Positions 9,289-18,024 of a stretch of 64,000 bases of DNA are shown here, piece by piece (position 1 is the first letter of the stretch; every line of letters begins with the position of its first letter). The stretch comes from Gemmata massiliana. GTDB taxonomy: Bacteria; Planctomycetota; Planctomycetia; Gemmatales; Gemmataceae. The stretch is from assembly GCA_000531095.1 (NCBI GenBank), contig HG799463.1, positions 1,184,545 to 1,248,544 of the forward strand. The letters run 5' to 3'. The notes under the pieces were generated by a model. It was not told the DNA's origin. It saw nothing but the letters and a program-made list of their open reading frames with translations, and did not search any database. The position numbers and the translations under genes are program-made.

Positions 9289-9655
9289 AGAACGAGCCGC
9301 GACAGCTCCCTTGCGGTCACGGCTTGTTACAATGGCACCGAAGCCGAACCAGCTCAGGTGCCCCAACCGCAGTCTCCCAGCACCTCCGCCTTCCCAACTA
9401 CCGACCACACATCAGATTAATGAGTTCCCCGCACTCATGATTTTTCTGTATCCGTATTTTCATTTGAATTGATTTCGTTCGGCGTCAGCAGTTCGCTGTC
9501 GTCGCGCACTCGCATTTCTTCCAGTTATTTCGTGAGATCGTGCTGCTTAGCGGTCCGTCTTGCAAACAAATCCGGCGCGGGCGTACAACATGGGTCCGCG
9601 CCGGGTGGATCGGACCGTGCCCCGAGAGCCACCCCAACATCAGGGAGGACGAACC
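9289..9655. other. Intergenic region without recognisable gene
   Basis: About 370 bp upstream of the radical SAM gene. It contains a relatively AT-rich stretch (about 9410-9480, with tgatttttctgtatccgtat) that could hold a promoter. Open frames here lack any recognisable sequence. Confidence 0.45.
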
Positions 9656-10936
9656 GTGCGTGCGCTGCTACGGCCGCTGGCCCGACTTGCCCGTCGATTG
9701 ACCGGGGTCAAAGCACACCACCTCAAGATCCCCTACGCCTGGATCCCCTACCACCTGTACGCCGACGGCACCGCGTGGGCGCCGCTCACCGTAACCCTCG
9801 AACTGACCTACCTGTGCAACTTGCGGTGCAAGATGTGCTCGCTGGTCGAGGGCAACATGGTGACCCCGCAGGGCCAGCGCCGGAACCCGGAACTGCGCGA
9901 AGCGGACGGAACGCTCCGGCGCGAGATTTCGACCGAAGAGTACCTCGACATCATCCGTCAGATCGGGCGCGCCGGCGTCAAAGCGGTGTCCCTCACCGGG
10001 GGAGAGCCGACGCTCCGGCGCGACATCGCCACGCTGGTCGCAGCGATCAAAAAGTACCCCATTCACCTGAGCTTGATTAGCAACGGTTCGGGCAAGCCCG
10101 AAGTGTACCGCGAACTGATCGACCTGGGATTGGACTCCATCACCATCTCGGTGGACGGTACACGCGAGGTTCACGACCACGTGCGCGGGCGCGAGGGGAG
10201 CTTCGATAAGGCCGTGCGCGCGGTCCGAACCATCATTGATGCGAAGAAAGCGAACCCCGCCCGGCGCCCCTGGCTGGAAGTCTCCTGCGCCGTGTCCGCG
10301 GTCAACCAGCACGACCTCGAAAACTTAGTGGCGTGGTTCGAGGGCTACGAAGTCGACATGCTGAACATCGGCCACTTGCACTACAGCACCGCGGAGCGCC
10401 AGGCCGCGACCGAGCGCCTGGTCGACGGCCCGATCATGCACCTGAAGCAACCCGAGCTACCCGACCGGGTGGTCGCGGTAGACACGGCCGATCTCGTGGA
10501 GCGCATCGCCCGCATCAAGGCATCGCGGGGAGCGGGTAAGGTGCTGGTCAAGTTCATGCCGGAACTGGAAGCCGATCAGATCCACCGACAGTACACGGAC
10601 CCGCAATTCGTCCACGTCAACAAGTGCTTCCACCCGTGGTTGGCGACGCGGATCGACCCGTGGGGGCAGATGTACCCGTGCTGGATCGACATCCGGCTGG
10701 GAGACGTGCGCAAACGTGGGTTCCTGGCGCTGTGGAACAGCGAACTGTACCGGAAGTTCCGCCGAAACATTCGGGAGCAGAAGCTACTCCCCAAATGCGC
10801 CACCTGCCCCGCCCTGACCGACAAAACCTGGTCGAGTGTCCCGACGCTGGATCGCGGACTTCTGCAACTCGGTCGGCGCACGCTCCCCATACGGAAAGCC
10901 ATATCAACTCAACGGGAACCTGTGGGAGTGGCTTGA
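9656..10936 (+). CDS. Radical SAM/SPASM-type enzyme
   Basis: 426 residues when started at GTG 9656, preceded by an excellent ribosome-binding site (gggagg, 7 bases upstream); an in-frame ATG at 9560 is less likely. The radical SAM 4Fe-4S motif is at about residue 60 (TYLCNLRCKMCSL, CxxxCxxC), followed by the GGEPTLRRDI SAM-binding block, SNGSG, and ITISVDGTREVHDHVRG. The C-terminus carries further cysteines (NKCFHPW, YPCWID, LPKCATCPAL) arranged like a SPASM auxiliary cluster. Such enzymes modify peptides, lipids or cofactors; no precursor peptide gene was found nearby, so the substrate is unknown. A hairpin terminator follows. Confidence 0.9.
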   Translation: MRALLRPLARLARRLTGVKAHHLKIPYAWIPYHLYADGTAWAPLTVTLELTYLCNLRCKMCSLVEGNMVTPQGQRRNPELREADGTLRREISTEEYLDIIRQIGRAGVKAVSLTGGEPTLRRDIATLVAAIKKYPIHLSLISNGSGKPEVYRELIDLGLDSITISVDGTREVHDHVRGREGSFDKAVRAVRTIIDAKKANPARRPWLEVSCAVSAVNQHDLENLVAWFEGYEVDMLNIGHLHYSTAERQAATERLVDGPIMHLKQPELPDRVVAVDTADLVERIARIKASRGAGKVLVKFMPELEADQIHRQYTDPQFVHVNKCFHPWLATRIDPWGQMYPCWIDIRLGDVRKRGFLALWNSELYRKFRRNIREQKLLPKCATCPALTDKTWSSVPTLDRGLLQLGRRTLPIRKAISTQREPVGVA

Positions 10937-10967
10937 ACGTACCGAGACGTGGACCCAAAACGACGAC

Positions 10968-10987
10968 CGACCGGCACCTGCCGGTCG
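10968..10987. terminator. Short perfect hairpin between convergent genes
   Basis: cgaccggca and tgccggtcg form a perfect 9-bp stem with a 2-base loop between the convergent radical SAM gene (ends 10936) and PilZ gene (ends 10998). It is suited as a bidirectional terminator, though no strong T-tract is present. Confidence 0.55.
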
Positions 10988-10997
10988 TTCACAAGGA

Positions 10998-11522
10998 TCA
11001 TCCGAACAGCAAGAGAACGTTCCACGGCGGTGTCTTCTCGAACTCGCACCCGAGTTCGTAATAATCCGTATTCTTGCGGCAACTGCGCACGATCACGGTG
11101 ACGAACCCAATCGTATCGGGCGCGTCGATCGCGCGGACTTGCACTGTCGTGCCCGGCGGTACCGCGGACTGCGTCGCGAGCTTCAACCCGCCAGTCGAGC
11201 GGTCGACGACGTACCCGTCGCCGGCCCCGTTGCGAAACGTGTTGGACGCGAGCAGCACGCGAACGGGCTGCCCCTCCCGACGCACCGCTCCGCGGCGGTC
11301 CGCGTAGGACTGCTCCGGTGGTGCCCAGTTTAGCGCGCGTTCACCCGTAAGGGCATTTGCATTTGCGGTAGCCAGTTTGGACGGATCGAGCGCCCCGCGA
11401 CGCCGCGCTGCAACCACGGCCAAGAAGGTCAGCACCACGAGCGCGACGCCCCCACCGACTACGATCGGCAGGTTACCCGTGACCCAAACTCTGGTCCCTT
11501 CAAGCATTTCGGCGAACGACAT
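10998..11522 (-). CDS. Membrane-anchored PilZ-domain protein
   Basis: 174 residues from ATG 11522. One transmembrane helix at about 18-40 (LPIVVGGGVALVVLTFLAVVAA) is followed by a linker and a C-terminal PilZ-like domain. It carries the Arg-rich c-di-GMP-type motif (DRRGAVRREGQPV) and a VVDRSTGGLKL motif matching the (D/N)xSxGG signature. Predicted role: c-di-GMP-responsive or structural PilZ adaptor at the membrane. No cyclase or pilus gene is adjacent. A second PilZ-like domain occurs in the kinase at 51382-53403. Confidence 0.8.
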   Translation of the reverse strand: MSFAEMLEGTRVWVTGNLPIVVGGGVALVVLTFLAVVAARRRGALDPSKLATANANALTGERALNWAPPEQSYADRRGAVRREGQPVRVLLASNTFRNGAGDGYVVDRSTGGLKLATQSAVPPGTTVQVRAIDAPDTIGFVTVIVRSCRKNTDYYELGCEFEKTPPWNVLLLFG

Positions 11523-11986
11523 TTTCCGACCCTGCGAGCGACCGGGCCTCAATTGGTCCGGTCATCGACTCTAGCACGCAGGTAGTGTGTTGCAAAAAAC
11601 AGGCCCGGTCTGCCCGATCGGGAGCAACTCACGCGGTCTCGCGCCCGCCCGCCACTCGACCTATTTTCTGAAATTTCTCAGGAACTCACAATTTCGCGCG
11701 AGGTGCTCGCGATCTGACAGAAAGTGCGCGCGGACTGGGCGTCGGTACCATGCGATTCCGTTTGAAGCCAGCAAATTCCGAGACGAGAATCGCTCATTTC
11801 CCTTGCAATAATTGAAATTAAAGTGTGATTTCGCCGAGCGGCATTCAGGTTGCATTCGTATTTGTTGACGGCCAGTCCTCAGTCCCAACAACTGACCGAT
11901 ACTGAACTCGTGTGTTCACCGAACGGGCCGGGACCGTGCGGGTGTTCAGTGGTCGCGCCTTGCCGTCGCGTGACCCAACGGTTACG
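11523..11986. other. Intergenic region, AT-richer, no gene recognised
   Basis: About 460 bp between divergent genes. The part at 11660-11830 is clearly less GC-rich than the rest of the window (e.g. ttgcaataattgaaattaaa) and is the best place for promoters of both flanking genes. Open frames on both strands are short and unconvincing. Confidence 0.4.
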
Positions 11987-12280
11987 ATGCCCCTGCGCGG
12001 GGCCGATGGACTTTTTGTTATGGCCCGTGACCTCGGTGGTGTGGAGCTGCCGTACACGCTTTCCAGGGCAGGTGACGCCGTGCAACCGCTATTCGATGCC
12101 GTATCACCCAACGCCGTCCGTTCCGACCAAGAGGTCGTCGAACTGGCCCTTCTGCTACCGCTGTGGCAGGCGATGGAACTGGAAGCCGCGGCCAGCCGGC
12201 GCGGGATGACCACCGGGCAAATGCTCCGGCGCGTCATCGGCGAATTGCTCGCCGCGCAACCGGCCGTGACCGCTTCCTGA
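11987..12280 (+). CDS. Small protein, possible helical DNA-binding-like C-terminus, unknown
   Basis: 97 residues from ATG 11987; an in-frame ATG at 11912 would add 25 residues. The C-terminal half (PLWQAMELEAAASRRGMTTG then QMLRRVIGELLAA) looks like a short amphipathic two-helix unit reminiscent of ribbon-helix-helix proteins, but no family is recognised. An overlapping minus-strand frame is less protein-like. It lies between the divergent PilZ gene and the convergent exporter ATPase gene. Confidence 0.5.
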   Translation: MPLRGADGLFVMARDLGGVELPYTLSRAGDAVQPLFDAVSPNAVRSDQEVVELALLLPLWQAMELEAAASRRGMTTGQMLRRVIGELLAAQPAVTAS

Positions 12281-12378
12281 CCACACCGACGGTCTGCGAT
12301 CCTCTCTCCCAACCCGGCGACTCGCACGCCAACCGGGTATGCACCTCGATTGTCACAATTCTCAGCAGCAGAAGCCCG

Positions 12379-13882
12379 TTACGTTCGTGGGGTGCCGTCG
12401 CCTGCGCGAAAGTTCGCCAGCACGCGCTCGATGAAGGGCCGGCTCACCGACCGGAACTTGTCAAAGGTTGCACGGTTTACCGTGTACACCTCCACGCGGG
12501 TTAGCGCGCGGATGGTCGCGTTCCGTGGTTGATCCATGAGGAGCGCGACCTCGCCGAAGTACCTACCAGCACTCAGTTCGGCGAGCTTTTGGGTCACCCC
12601 GTCTACCTCACGCGACACCTCTACCGTTCCGCGTCGGATCAGGTAGAACTTGCTGTCCGTGTTCACCGCGTCGCCCTGGCGCACAATCACCTGTCCCGGC
12701 TCGTAGACCTCGACACAACCAGGCTTTGCGGCGATCTGGTCCGGGCGAACCGGGTCATTCGGGTGAACGCCGATCAGGACCGAATCCGCGATCTTCTCCT
12801 GTTCTTCGGGCAGGACCGCGGCGAACGCCGGACTCTGGCGCAAGCCCTCCCGCACGAATAAGCGTTCCGCGACCACCACATTCGACTCGATCCGACCGCG
12901 TTCCATGTGAACGATGCGGTCGGCCAAGTTCATAATGCGCGCGTCGTGCGTGACAATCAGGCTGGTAGTGCCGTGTTCGGTGGCGATTTTCTTGAGGAGC
13001 GGGATCTGCCACGCCCCCAGCCGCCCGTTCTCACCGGCCTCCGCGGGTGGGCGCACGAGCTTGCCGAGGTCTTCCTCGGACCGTTGGCGCGCGAGTTCCT
13101 GCACGAGCGTAACCACCGCGAGTCCGCTGTTTGCATCAAGGGCAGCCGTTGGCTCGTCCGCGAGCACGAGTTTCGGCCGATTGATGAGGGCACGGGCGAT
13201 GGCGACACGCTGCCGCTGACCGCCGGAGAGTTTCGCGGGCTTGTAGTCGAACCGCGATTTCTGCGCGCGTCCCTCCAGGTCTTTTTCACCCAGGAGCAAG
13301 TACGTGAGCACGTCGCGTGCGTCCGCGTCGAGATCGGTGGCGCCAGTGTCCTTCAGGCGCTGCGCCATGCGAATGTTCTGCACCGCCGTGAGCGAATCAA
13401 ATAAGTTATGGCGCTGAAAGATGAACCCGATGAGCCGACGCACGTGGACCAGTTCCGGTTCGGGCACGCCCTTCAAGTTGCGGTAGTCGCCCAGATCCGC
13501 GTCCCAAACCTCGATCTCGCCTTCCTGCAGTGTGCGTAACCCGCCGATGAGTGTGAGAATGGTCGTTTTGCCAGACCCGGACGGCCCGCTCATGATGACC
13601 AGTTCGCCCGGCATCACTTCGAGCGTGTTATCGAAGAGCACCTGTGTCCGCGTGTCGCCGGTCCCGAAGTAGTGGTTCACCCCACGAATGCGGAGCACCG
13701 GTTGACCGGGCGGGGGGAGACGGGAGTCTCTGTCTGAAGACAACCCCTCCCCAACCCCTCCCCCAAGGGGAGAGGGGCTTAAAACCGGTGCCTGCGGTGC
13801 GCCGGCTTCTGTTTTTGGTTCTGTTCCCCCTTGCTTCTTAGGGAAGGGGTTAGGGGTTAGGTTCTTCGGCGCTAGAAGACAT
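12379..13882 (-). CDS. DevA/LolD-type ABC ATPase fused to a cyclic-nucleotide-binding domain; frame interrupted by repeat element
   Basis: ATPase of a DevBCA/MacB-like exporter. Walker A is SGPSGSGKTT, with Q-loop FQRHNLF, signature LSGGQRQRVAIARAL, Walker B VLADEPTAALD and H-loop VTHDARI. An insertion of about 30 residues lies before the H-loop. The last 130 residues form a Crp-like cNMP-binding fold (GQVIVRQGDAVN, YLIRRGTVEV, GRYFGEVALLMDQPRNAT). The natural start appears to be ATG 13882, overlapping the permease stop (ATGTCTTCTAG). After six codons the 124-bp element at 13741-13864 intervenes and its copy gives a stop after four codons. Removing it restores 459 residues. As it stands, translation would have to start at TTG 13743 or GTG 13698. 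Confidence 0.88.
13741..13864. repeat. Palindromic insertion element, copy 2 (124 bp, inside exporter ATPase gene)
   Basis: Starts caacccct and ends ttaggttc on the plus strand, with two hairpin units: ctcccccaaggggag, and a pyrimidine/purine unit around cccttgcttcttagggaag. Length 124 bp (1 mod 3). Relative to the gene it lies in the same orientation as copies 1, 3 and 4. Exact excision rejoins ATG TCT TCT AGC GCC GAA to TCT TCA GAC in frame. Confidence 0.88.
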
Positions 13883-15092
13883 CGGCGGGGTCCACCTTCT
13901 TCACCTTGCTCACCGCGAGCAACCCGGACGCGACACACATCACCACCGTCAGCAGCACCACCAGCGCGAACCGGGCCGGCGTGAGGAGCATCGGCAGTCC
14001 GGTGATATCCGTGAGAACGAGGTACGTGCCGTAGGTTACCAGTATGCCCGGGACGAAACCGGCCGCCGCAAGAATCAGCGACTCCTGCACCACGACCCAG
14101 CTCAAATATCGGTTCGTGTAGCCGATGGCCTTCAGCGTCGCGTACTCGGGCAGGTGATCCGCCACGTCGCTCGCCAAAATCTGGTAGCAAATCACCATCC
14201 CGACGACGAATCCCAACAGCACACCCGCCCCGAACGCGAAGCCGATCGGCGTGTTCGTCCACCAGAAGCTTTTCTCGCGCGACACCATTTCGTCGCGCGT
14301 GAGAACCAGCACATCGCCCCCGGCCGCGAACTTCGCTTGCAGTGCCTTCTTCACCGCACTCACATCCGCTCCCGGGAGCAGTTTCACCACACCGATATCC
14401 GCTTCCGCCATCGGGTTCGTGGGGTAATACGGCTCGCGCACCCACTTCTCGAACGTGCGATCACTCACCACCACGCTGCCGTCGGTGCCGAAGTCGAAGC
14501 CCATCTCGAAGCCCGCAACGAGCCGAATGTCGCGCCCCGCGAGTTCAGTTTTGGCCCCGGATTCGAGTTTCCCAAATACCGACTCGCCCGGGTGATTGAC
14601 CTGGTCCGGGTGCGGTCGGCTCTTGCGGTCGTAGAGCGCGGTTCCGGGCGTGTTGAGTTCCTGCCAGTTCTTGGCACTCACGCCGGGCAGATCGAGAACA
14701 TCGGCGTTCGGATCGACGCCGATCACGCGCACCCGCCGCGTGTTGGTGCGTGCCGACGGGTCGGCTGCGGTGTGACGCAGAGCGGCAATGGAATACTCCA
14801 CGAACACCGGCGACACGCTCTTCACACCGGTCACGCCCTCCGCCTCCGCGATCCGTCGGCGCGACACGCCCTCGCGGAACAACAGCGACGCCTTGTTCGG
14901 GTTAATAAGGACGAGGTCGCCCTTCAACTTCTCGATCAGCACCGTGTTGCTGTCGAGCATTGCGTTCATGATGCCGTACTGCACCCCCATCAGCACCACC
15001 GCGAACCCGATCCCGGACGCGAACAGCGCGAACCGCACCTTGTCGTGGGCAAGGTTCTTCCAGGCCAGAGGAATGGGAGCGGATCGGGGCAT
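13872..15092 (-). CDS. DevC-like ABC exporter permease (FtsX/MacB fold), second copy
   Basis: 406 residues from ATG 15092 (MPRSAPIPLAWKNLAHDKVR). An N-terminal transmembrane helix (FALFASGIGFAVVLMGVQYG) is followed by a large extracytoplasmic domain of about 200 residues. Three C-terminal helices carry the conserved DHLPEYATLKAIGYTNRYL loop and end in ASGLLAVSKVKKVDPADVF, the DevC signature. It is paralogous to the next permease upstream (same motifs LPEYATVKALGY and KVHTADPADLF). DevBCA systems of cyanobacteria export glycolipids through an adaptor and TolC-like channel. The only adaptor candidate here is HlyD-like 26278-27477, 10 kb away. The stop overlaps the ATPase start. Confidence 0.9.
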   Translation of the reverse strand: MPRSAPIPLAWKNLAHDKVRFALFASGIGFAVVLMGVQYGIMNAMLDSNTVLIEKLKGDLVLINPNKASLLFREGVSRRRIAEAEGVTGVKSVSPVFVEYSIAALRHTAADPSARTNTRRVRVIGVDPNADVLDLPGVSAKNWQELNTPGTALYDRKSRPHPDQVNHPGESVFGKLESGAKTELAGRDIRLVAGFEMGFDFGTDGSVVVSDRTFEKWVREPYYPTNPMAEADIGVVKLLPGADVSAVKKALQAKFAAGGDVLVLTRDEMVSREKSFWWTNTPIGFAFGAGVLLGFVVGMVICYQILASDVADHLPEYATLKAIGYTNRYLSWVVVQESLILAAAGFVPGILVTYGTYLVLTDITGLPMLLTPARFALVVLLTVVMCVASGLLAVSKVKKVDPADVF

Positions 15093-15100
15093 GTGGTCTT

Positions 15101-15201
15101 CAGTGTGGTCCGTTCGCTCTGCGAGCGGTAGCCAATGGCTGGGAACGAATCGTAACGGTACTCGCAACCTGAACCGCTCGCGGAGCGAGCGGACCACACT
15201 C
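15101..15201. repeat. Imperfect inverted repeat between the two permease genes
   Basis: Arms 15101-15129 (cagtgtggtccgttcgctct...) and about 15173-15201 pair with two or three mismatches. The left arm sits about 10 bases upstream of the 15092 start codon, and the right arm covers the stop of the upstream permease. A single related arm (cagtgtggcccgctc...gcgagcgg, 16427-16451) occupies the same place before the other permease start at 16417. Confidence 0.75.
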
Positions 15202-16417
15202 AGAACAGATCCGCCGGATCCGCCGTGTGGACCTTCCGCACGGCCAGTAGTCCGGACGCGAGACACATGACGCACGTCAGCGCGAGTACCCCGATCGCAG
15301 TTCCGAACGTCATTGCGGTCGGGATGCCGCCGTAGTTGCTCGCCACGAAGTACAGTCCCAGCGCCGCGACGAACCCCGGAACGTAACCGAAGACCGCGAG
15401 CAACACGGCCTGCCACAGCACCACGCCCGTGAGATACGGCGGGCGGTAACCCAGTGCCTTCACCGTCGCGTACTCCGGCAGCATGTTGCGGATGTCTGCG
15501 GCCATCATCTGGTACACGAAAATGACGCCGACCACAATTGCCAGAACCACGGCAACCAAAAGGAATTGCCCGATGGACGTGAGCCGCAACCAGTAGTTGC
15601 GCTCGGCCGCGTTGATCTCGGGGCGCGTGTAGATCTTCACGTCGGGCGGCAGTGTGGCGCGCAACTGTTTCTGCACCGCGACCGGATCGGCGCCCGGCTT
15701 CAGCTGCACCAGCCCGAAGTGAACCACGTCGCGCGGGCGCGCAGCGAACTGGGCGTAAGTTTCTTCACTGGTGAGCAACATCCCGTTCCAACTGAACCCG
15801 GTGCCGAGGTCGAAACCGCCAACGACACTGGCGCGCTGACCGTTCACGCGAACCGCCTCCCCCTCGCGTCCGTCGGGCGGCAAATTCTGAAGACGGGTCA
15901 CGTCGCCGAAATCCGGTTTGGACCGACGATCGAGCAGGAACGTATCGAGTCGCTTCAGCTTGACCCCGGCCCGGCCCGCCTCTTCTTCCGATGCGAACAC
16001 TCCGCTACCCCCCGTAACAAACACCTTCGCGAGTTGGTCCGGCGGAGCGGCGACGATGTTGATACTCAACTGCCCGCCCGGTTCGGACCCGCCGAACAGC
16101 GATTCCTGCCGCGGCGCCCGCCACCCGGCGACACCGAACGACACCGGCAGCACGTCCGCGACACCCTCAACGCGGGCCTGGGCGAGCCGCGTGCGGGGGA
16201 ACTCGGGGGCACGGCTCAAATCGAGGTACTCGGACGACGTGATGAGCAAATCGAATTGCAGCTTGTCGTAGAGCATGGTCGCGGTGCGCCCGACGCCGCC
16301 GAGCATGCCGAGTTCCATGAACACGAGCACGACCGCGAACGCGACCCCGGCCGCGGCGATGAGCGTCCGCGTGCGCTTGTGAACCAGGTTCGCCCACGCG
16401 AGCCGAATGGGGGTCAT
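15200..16417 (-). CDS. DevC-like ABC exporter permease, first copy
   Basis: 405 residues from ATG 16417 (MTPIRLAWANLVHKRTRTLI). Topology as in its paralogue: one N-terminal helix (AAAGVAFAVVLVFMELGML), a periplasmic domain, then three C-terminal helices with the NMLPEYATVKALGYRPPYL loop and the terminal ASGLLAVRKVHTADPADLF. First gene of the exporter operon permease-permease-ATPase. Two non-identical permeases suggest a heterodimeric exporter, which differs from the single devC of cyanobacteria. Cargo unknown; a lipid or lipid-linked glycan would fit the family. Confidence 0.9.
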   Translation of the reverse strand: MTPIRLAWANLVHKRTRTLIAAAGVAFAVVLVFMELGMLGGVGRTATMLYDKLQFDLLITSSEYLDLSRAPEFPRTRLAQARVEGVADVLPVSFGVAGWRAPRQESLFGGSEPGGQLSINIVAAPPDQLAKVFVTGGSGVFASEEEAGRAGVKLKRLDTFLLDRRSKPDFGDVTRLQNLPPDGREGEAVRVNGQRASVVGGFDLGTGFSWNGMLLTSEETYAQFAARPRDVVHFGLVQLKPGADPVAVQKQLRATLPPDVKIYTRPEINAAERNYWLRLTSIGQFLLVAVVLAIVVGVIFVYQMMAADIRNMLPEYATVKALGYRPPYLTGVVLWQAVLLAVFGYVPGFVAALGLYFVASNYGGIPTAMTFGTAIGVLALTCVMCLASGLLAVRKVHTADPADLF

Positions 16418-16757
16418 GGTGCCTTCAGTGTGGCCCGCTCACAGCGAGCGGCGCATTGATGCTGGACCTCGTACCGAATCGCGCGAATGAGCAGTCTTCT
16501 GTAGCCGGCCACAGTCAACTAATTCCAATCCGGGAGACCGAATACGTACAGTGGTTTGCGCAGAAAAGTTCGCATCCCGTGACACCTTGCGCCTGGAGCG
16601 ATCGACTGCGAGGTGCGTCAGGGAACGCGAACTCCGGAAGGTAATTTACACGGTACTGCAGAAGGTGGCGTGCCGATTCGAGCCGACAATGTAGCACGTG
16701 ACGATTGAAACCTGCTGACAGAAGCCAACTACAGAAAACCATCAAGCCAAGGCCATA
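16418..16757. other. Intergenic region upstream of exporter operon
   Basis: About 340 bp. Apart from the single repeat arm at 16427-16451 described with the permease inverted repeat, no structure was recognised. It should hold the exporter promoter (leftward) and the end of the polysaccharide operon. Confidence 0.4.
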
Positions 16758-18024
16758 TCATTTCCCATCGATCCACTGCGCAAACTGTTCTGCCTTCGCG
16801 CGCCATCCCTCGCTCTTAAGGCGTGCGCGGGCGACCAATTGATCTTCGGGTGTTCCGGTTGTCAGGCGAGCTAACACCGCACGGGCGAACGTTTCCGGCG
16901 ACTCCACCACGTCAACGCAATCGGCCCATTCCGCGGTCGCGGGGAGGTGCCGAACCACGACCGGCTTGCCCGTCGCGATGTACTCTTTGAGTTTCAGCGG
17001 CTGCATGGCCCGTGTAACGGGGAGATCAGCGTAAGGCGCGATGAGCACAGACGCCCGGGCCGCAAGCGCAGGTAAATCCGCGAACGGGATCGGCGGGAGG
17101 CTCCGCACGCGGGGTAACCGCAGCAGTTCCGGATCGGGCGCGTCGTGCGGACCGGCAAAGAGGATCGTCCCGACGGCCATCGCTTCGCCGAGGTGCTTGA
17201 CGAAGGCAAGGTCCGTGCGGCGATCAATCACGCCCCAGTACACAACAAGCGGTTCAGGCATCGTGGCCAGTTCGCGGAGAGACGCGGGAGCGTCACTTGG
17301 TCGAGGCGCACACCAGAAATCGAGATCGACCCCGTGGGTAAGCAAGTGTGCGGTTTTGCCCCATCGCGCGAGGTGCGTCTGGAGCGTTTCACTTACCGCA
17401 ATCATGATGTCCATTTTCGGGACGAGTTCGGCTTCCATGTCGCGCATCGTGCGCCCGTCCAAGCCGGGCCACACGGAGAAGTCGTCCACGCAGTAATAGA
17501 CCCAACGCGCGGCCCGAAAGTGCCCGACGAGATCGGCGACGAGCGGTATCGTGGTGACGACCACCGGCGGCTCGGGCATCGCATCTGCGACTGACTTCAA
17601 GGCGCGCGTCAGGAGCCGCCGGTTCAGTCCGCGTGCGAACCGCGACCGGAACGACGGCCACATCTTGGGATTGAGAACGAGGGGGGATTGTGGCTGCAAC
17701 CTCCCACCCCTCCCCTAAACGGAGAGGGGTTTAAAACCGGCGCAGATTGCGTGACGTCTGTCGTATTTGGCTCGGTTCCCCCTTCCTTCTTAGGGAAGGG
17801 GGTTAGGGGGTTAGGTTGCCTTCGTTCCGCCCCCCTCACCCACTGGCGCAGTTTGCCCATTCCGCGCGTGACGGTGCTCCAGTTCAGCCCCGGCGGGCGC
17901 GTGCCGATCGTGTTCACCCAGATTACGTGCCGGTGCGGGAGCAATTTCGAGATGAGGTGCTGACACTCGACGGGTGCCGGCCCCAGTCGTCGGAGAACAC
18001 GATCAGCGGGGCGGGGTCAGGCAT
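16758..18024 (-). pseudogene. Glycosyltransferase of polysaccharide operon, frame broken twice (one single-base shift, one repeat insertion)
   Basis: Three reading frames together encode one GT-B-like glycosyltransferase of about 381 residues. The N-terminus starts at ATG 18024 (MPDPAPLIVFSDDWGRHPSS), overlapping the acyltransferase stop by 8 bp. Near 17965 one base appears to be missing, after which CQHLISKLLPHRHVIWVNTI continues in the next frame. At 17697-17818 a 122-bp element intervenes. The C-terminal 313 residues follow (QSPLVLNPKMWPSF, WVYYCVDDFSVW, LLTHGVDLDFW, VYWGVIDRRTDL, LKLKEYIATGKPVVV). Removing the element exactly joins RGAERR to QPQSPLVLNPK. Probably adds a sugar during polysaccharide assembly. 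It may be dead because of the single-base shift, or the shift may be a sequence error. Confidence 0.8.
17697..17818. repeat. Palindromic insertion element, copy 3 (122 bp, inside glycosyltransferase gene)
   Basis: Plus-strand ends are caacctccc and gttaggttg. It has two hairpin units (cctcccctaaacggagaggg and cccttccttcttagggaaggg) around a variable middle (17733-17775). On the coding strand it reads PNPLTPFPKKEGGTEP... with no stop, but its length (2 mod 3) leaves the downstream part out of frame. It begins exactly at a codon boundary. Confidence 0.9.

Noticed and set aside
11845-12327. Minus-strand 160-codon frame opposite the small plus-strand gene
   Set aside because: Ser/Arg-rich shadow without recognisable motifs; the plus-strand frame has a more protein-like helical C-terminus.
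13883-14445. N-terminal extension of the exporter ATPase frame
   Set aside because: It overlaps the permease gene in another frame and has no ABC-family sequence; the natural start is the overlapping ATG at 13882.
17697-17818. Interpretation of the palindromic elements as Rho-independent terminators or tRNA-like genes
   Set aside because: They lie inside genes with conserved coding on both sides and lack tRNA consensus boxes; terminator function would not explain the intragenic location and precise frame restoration.
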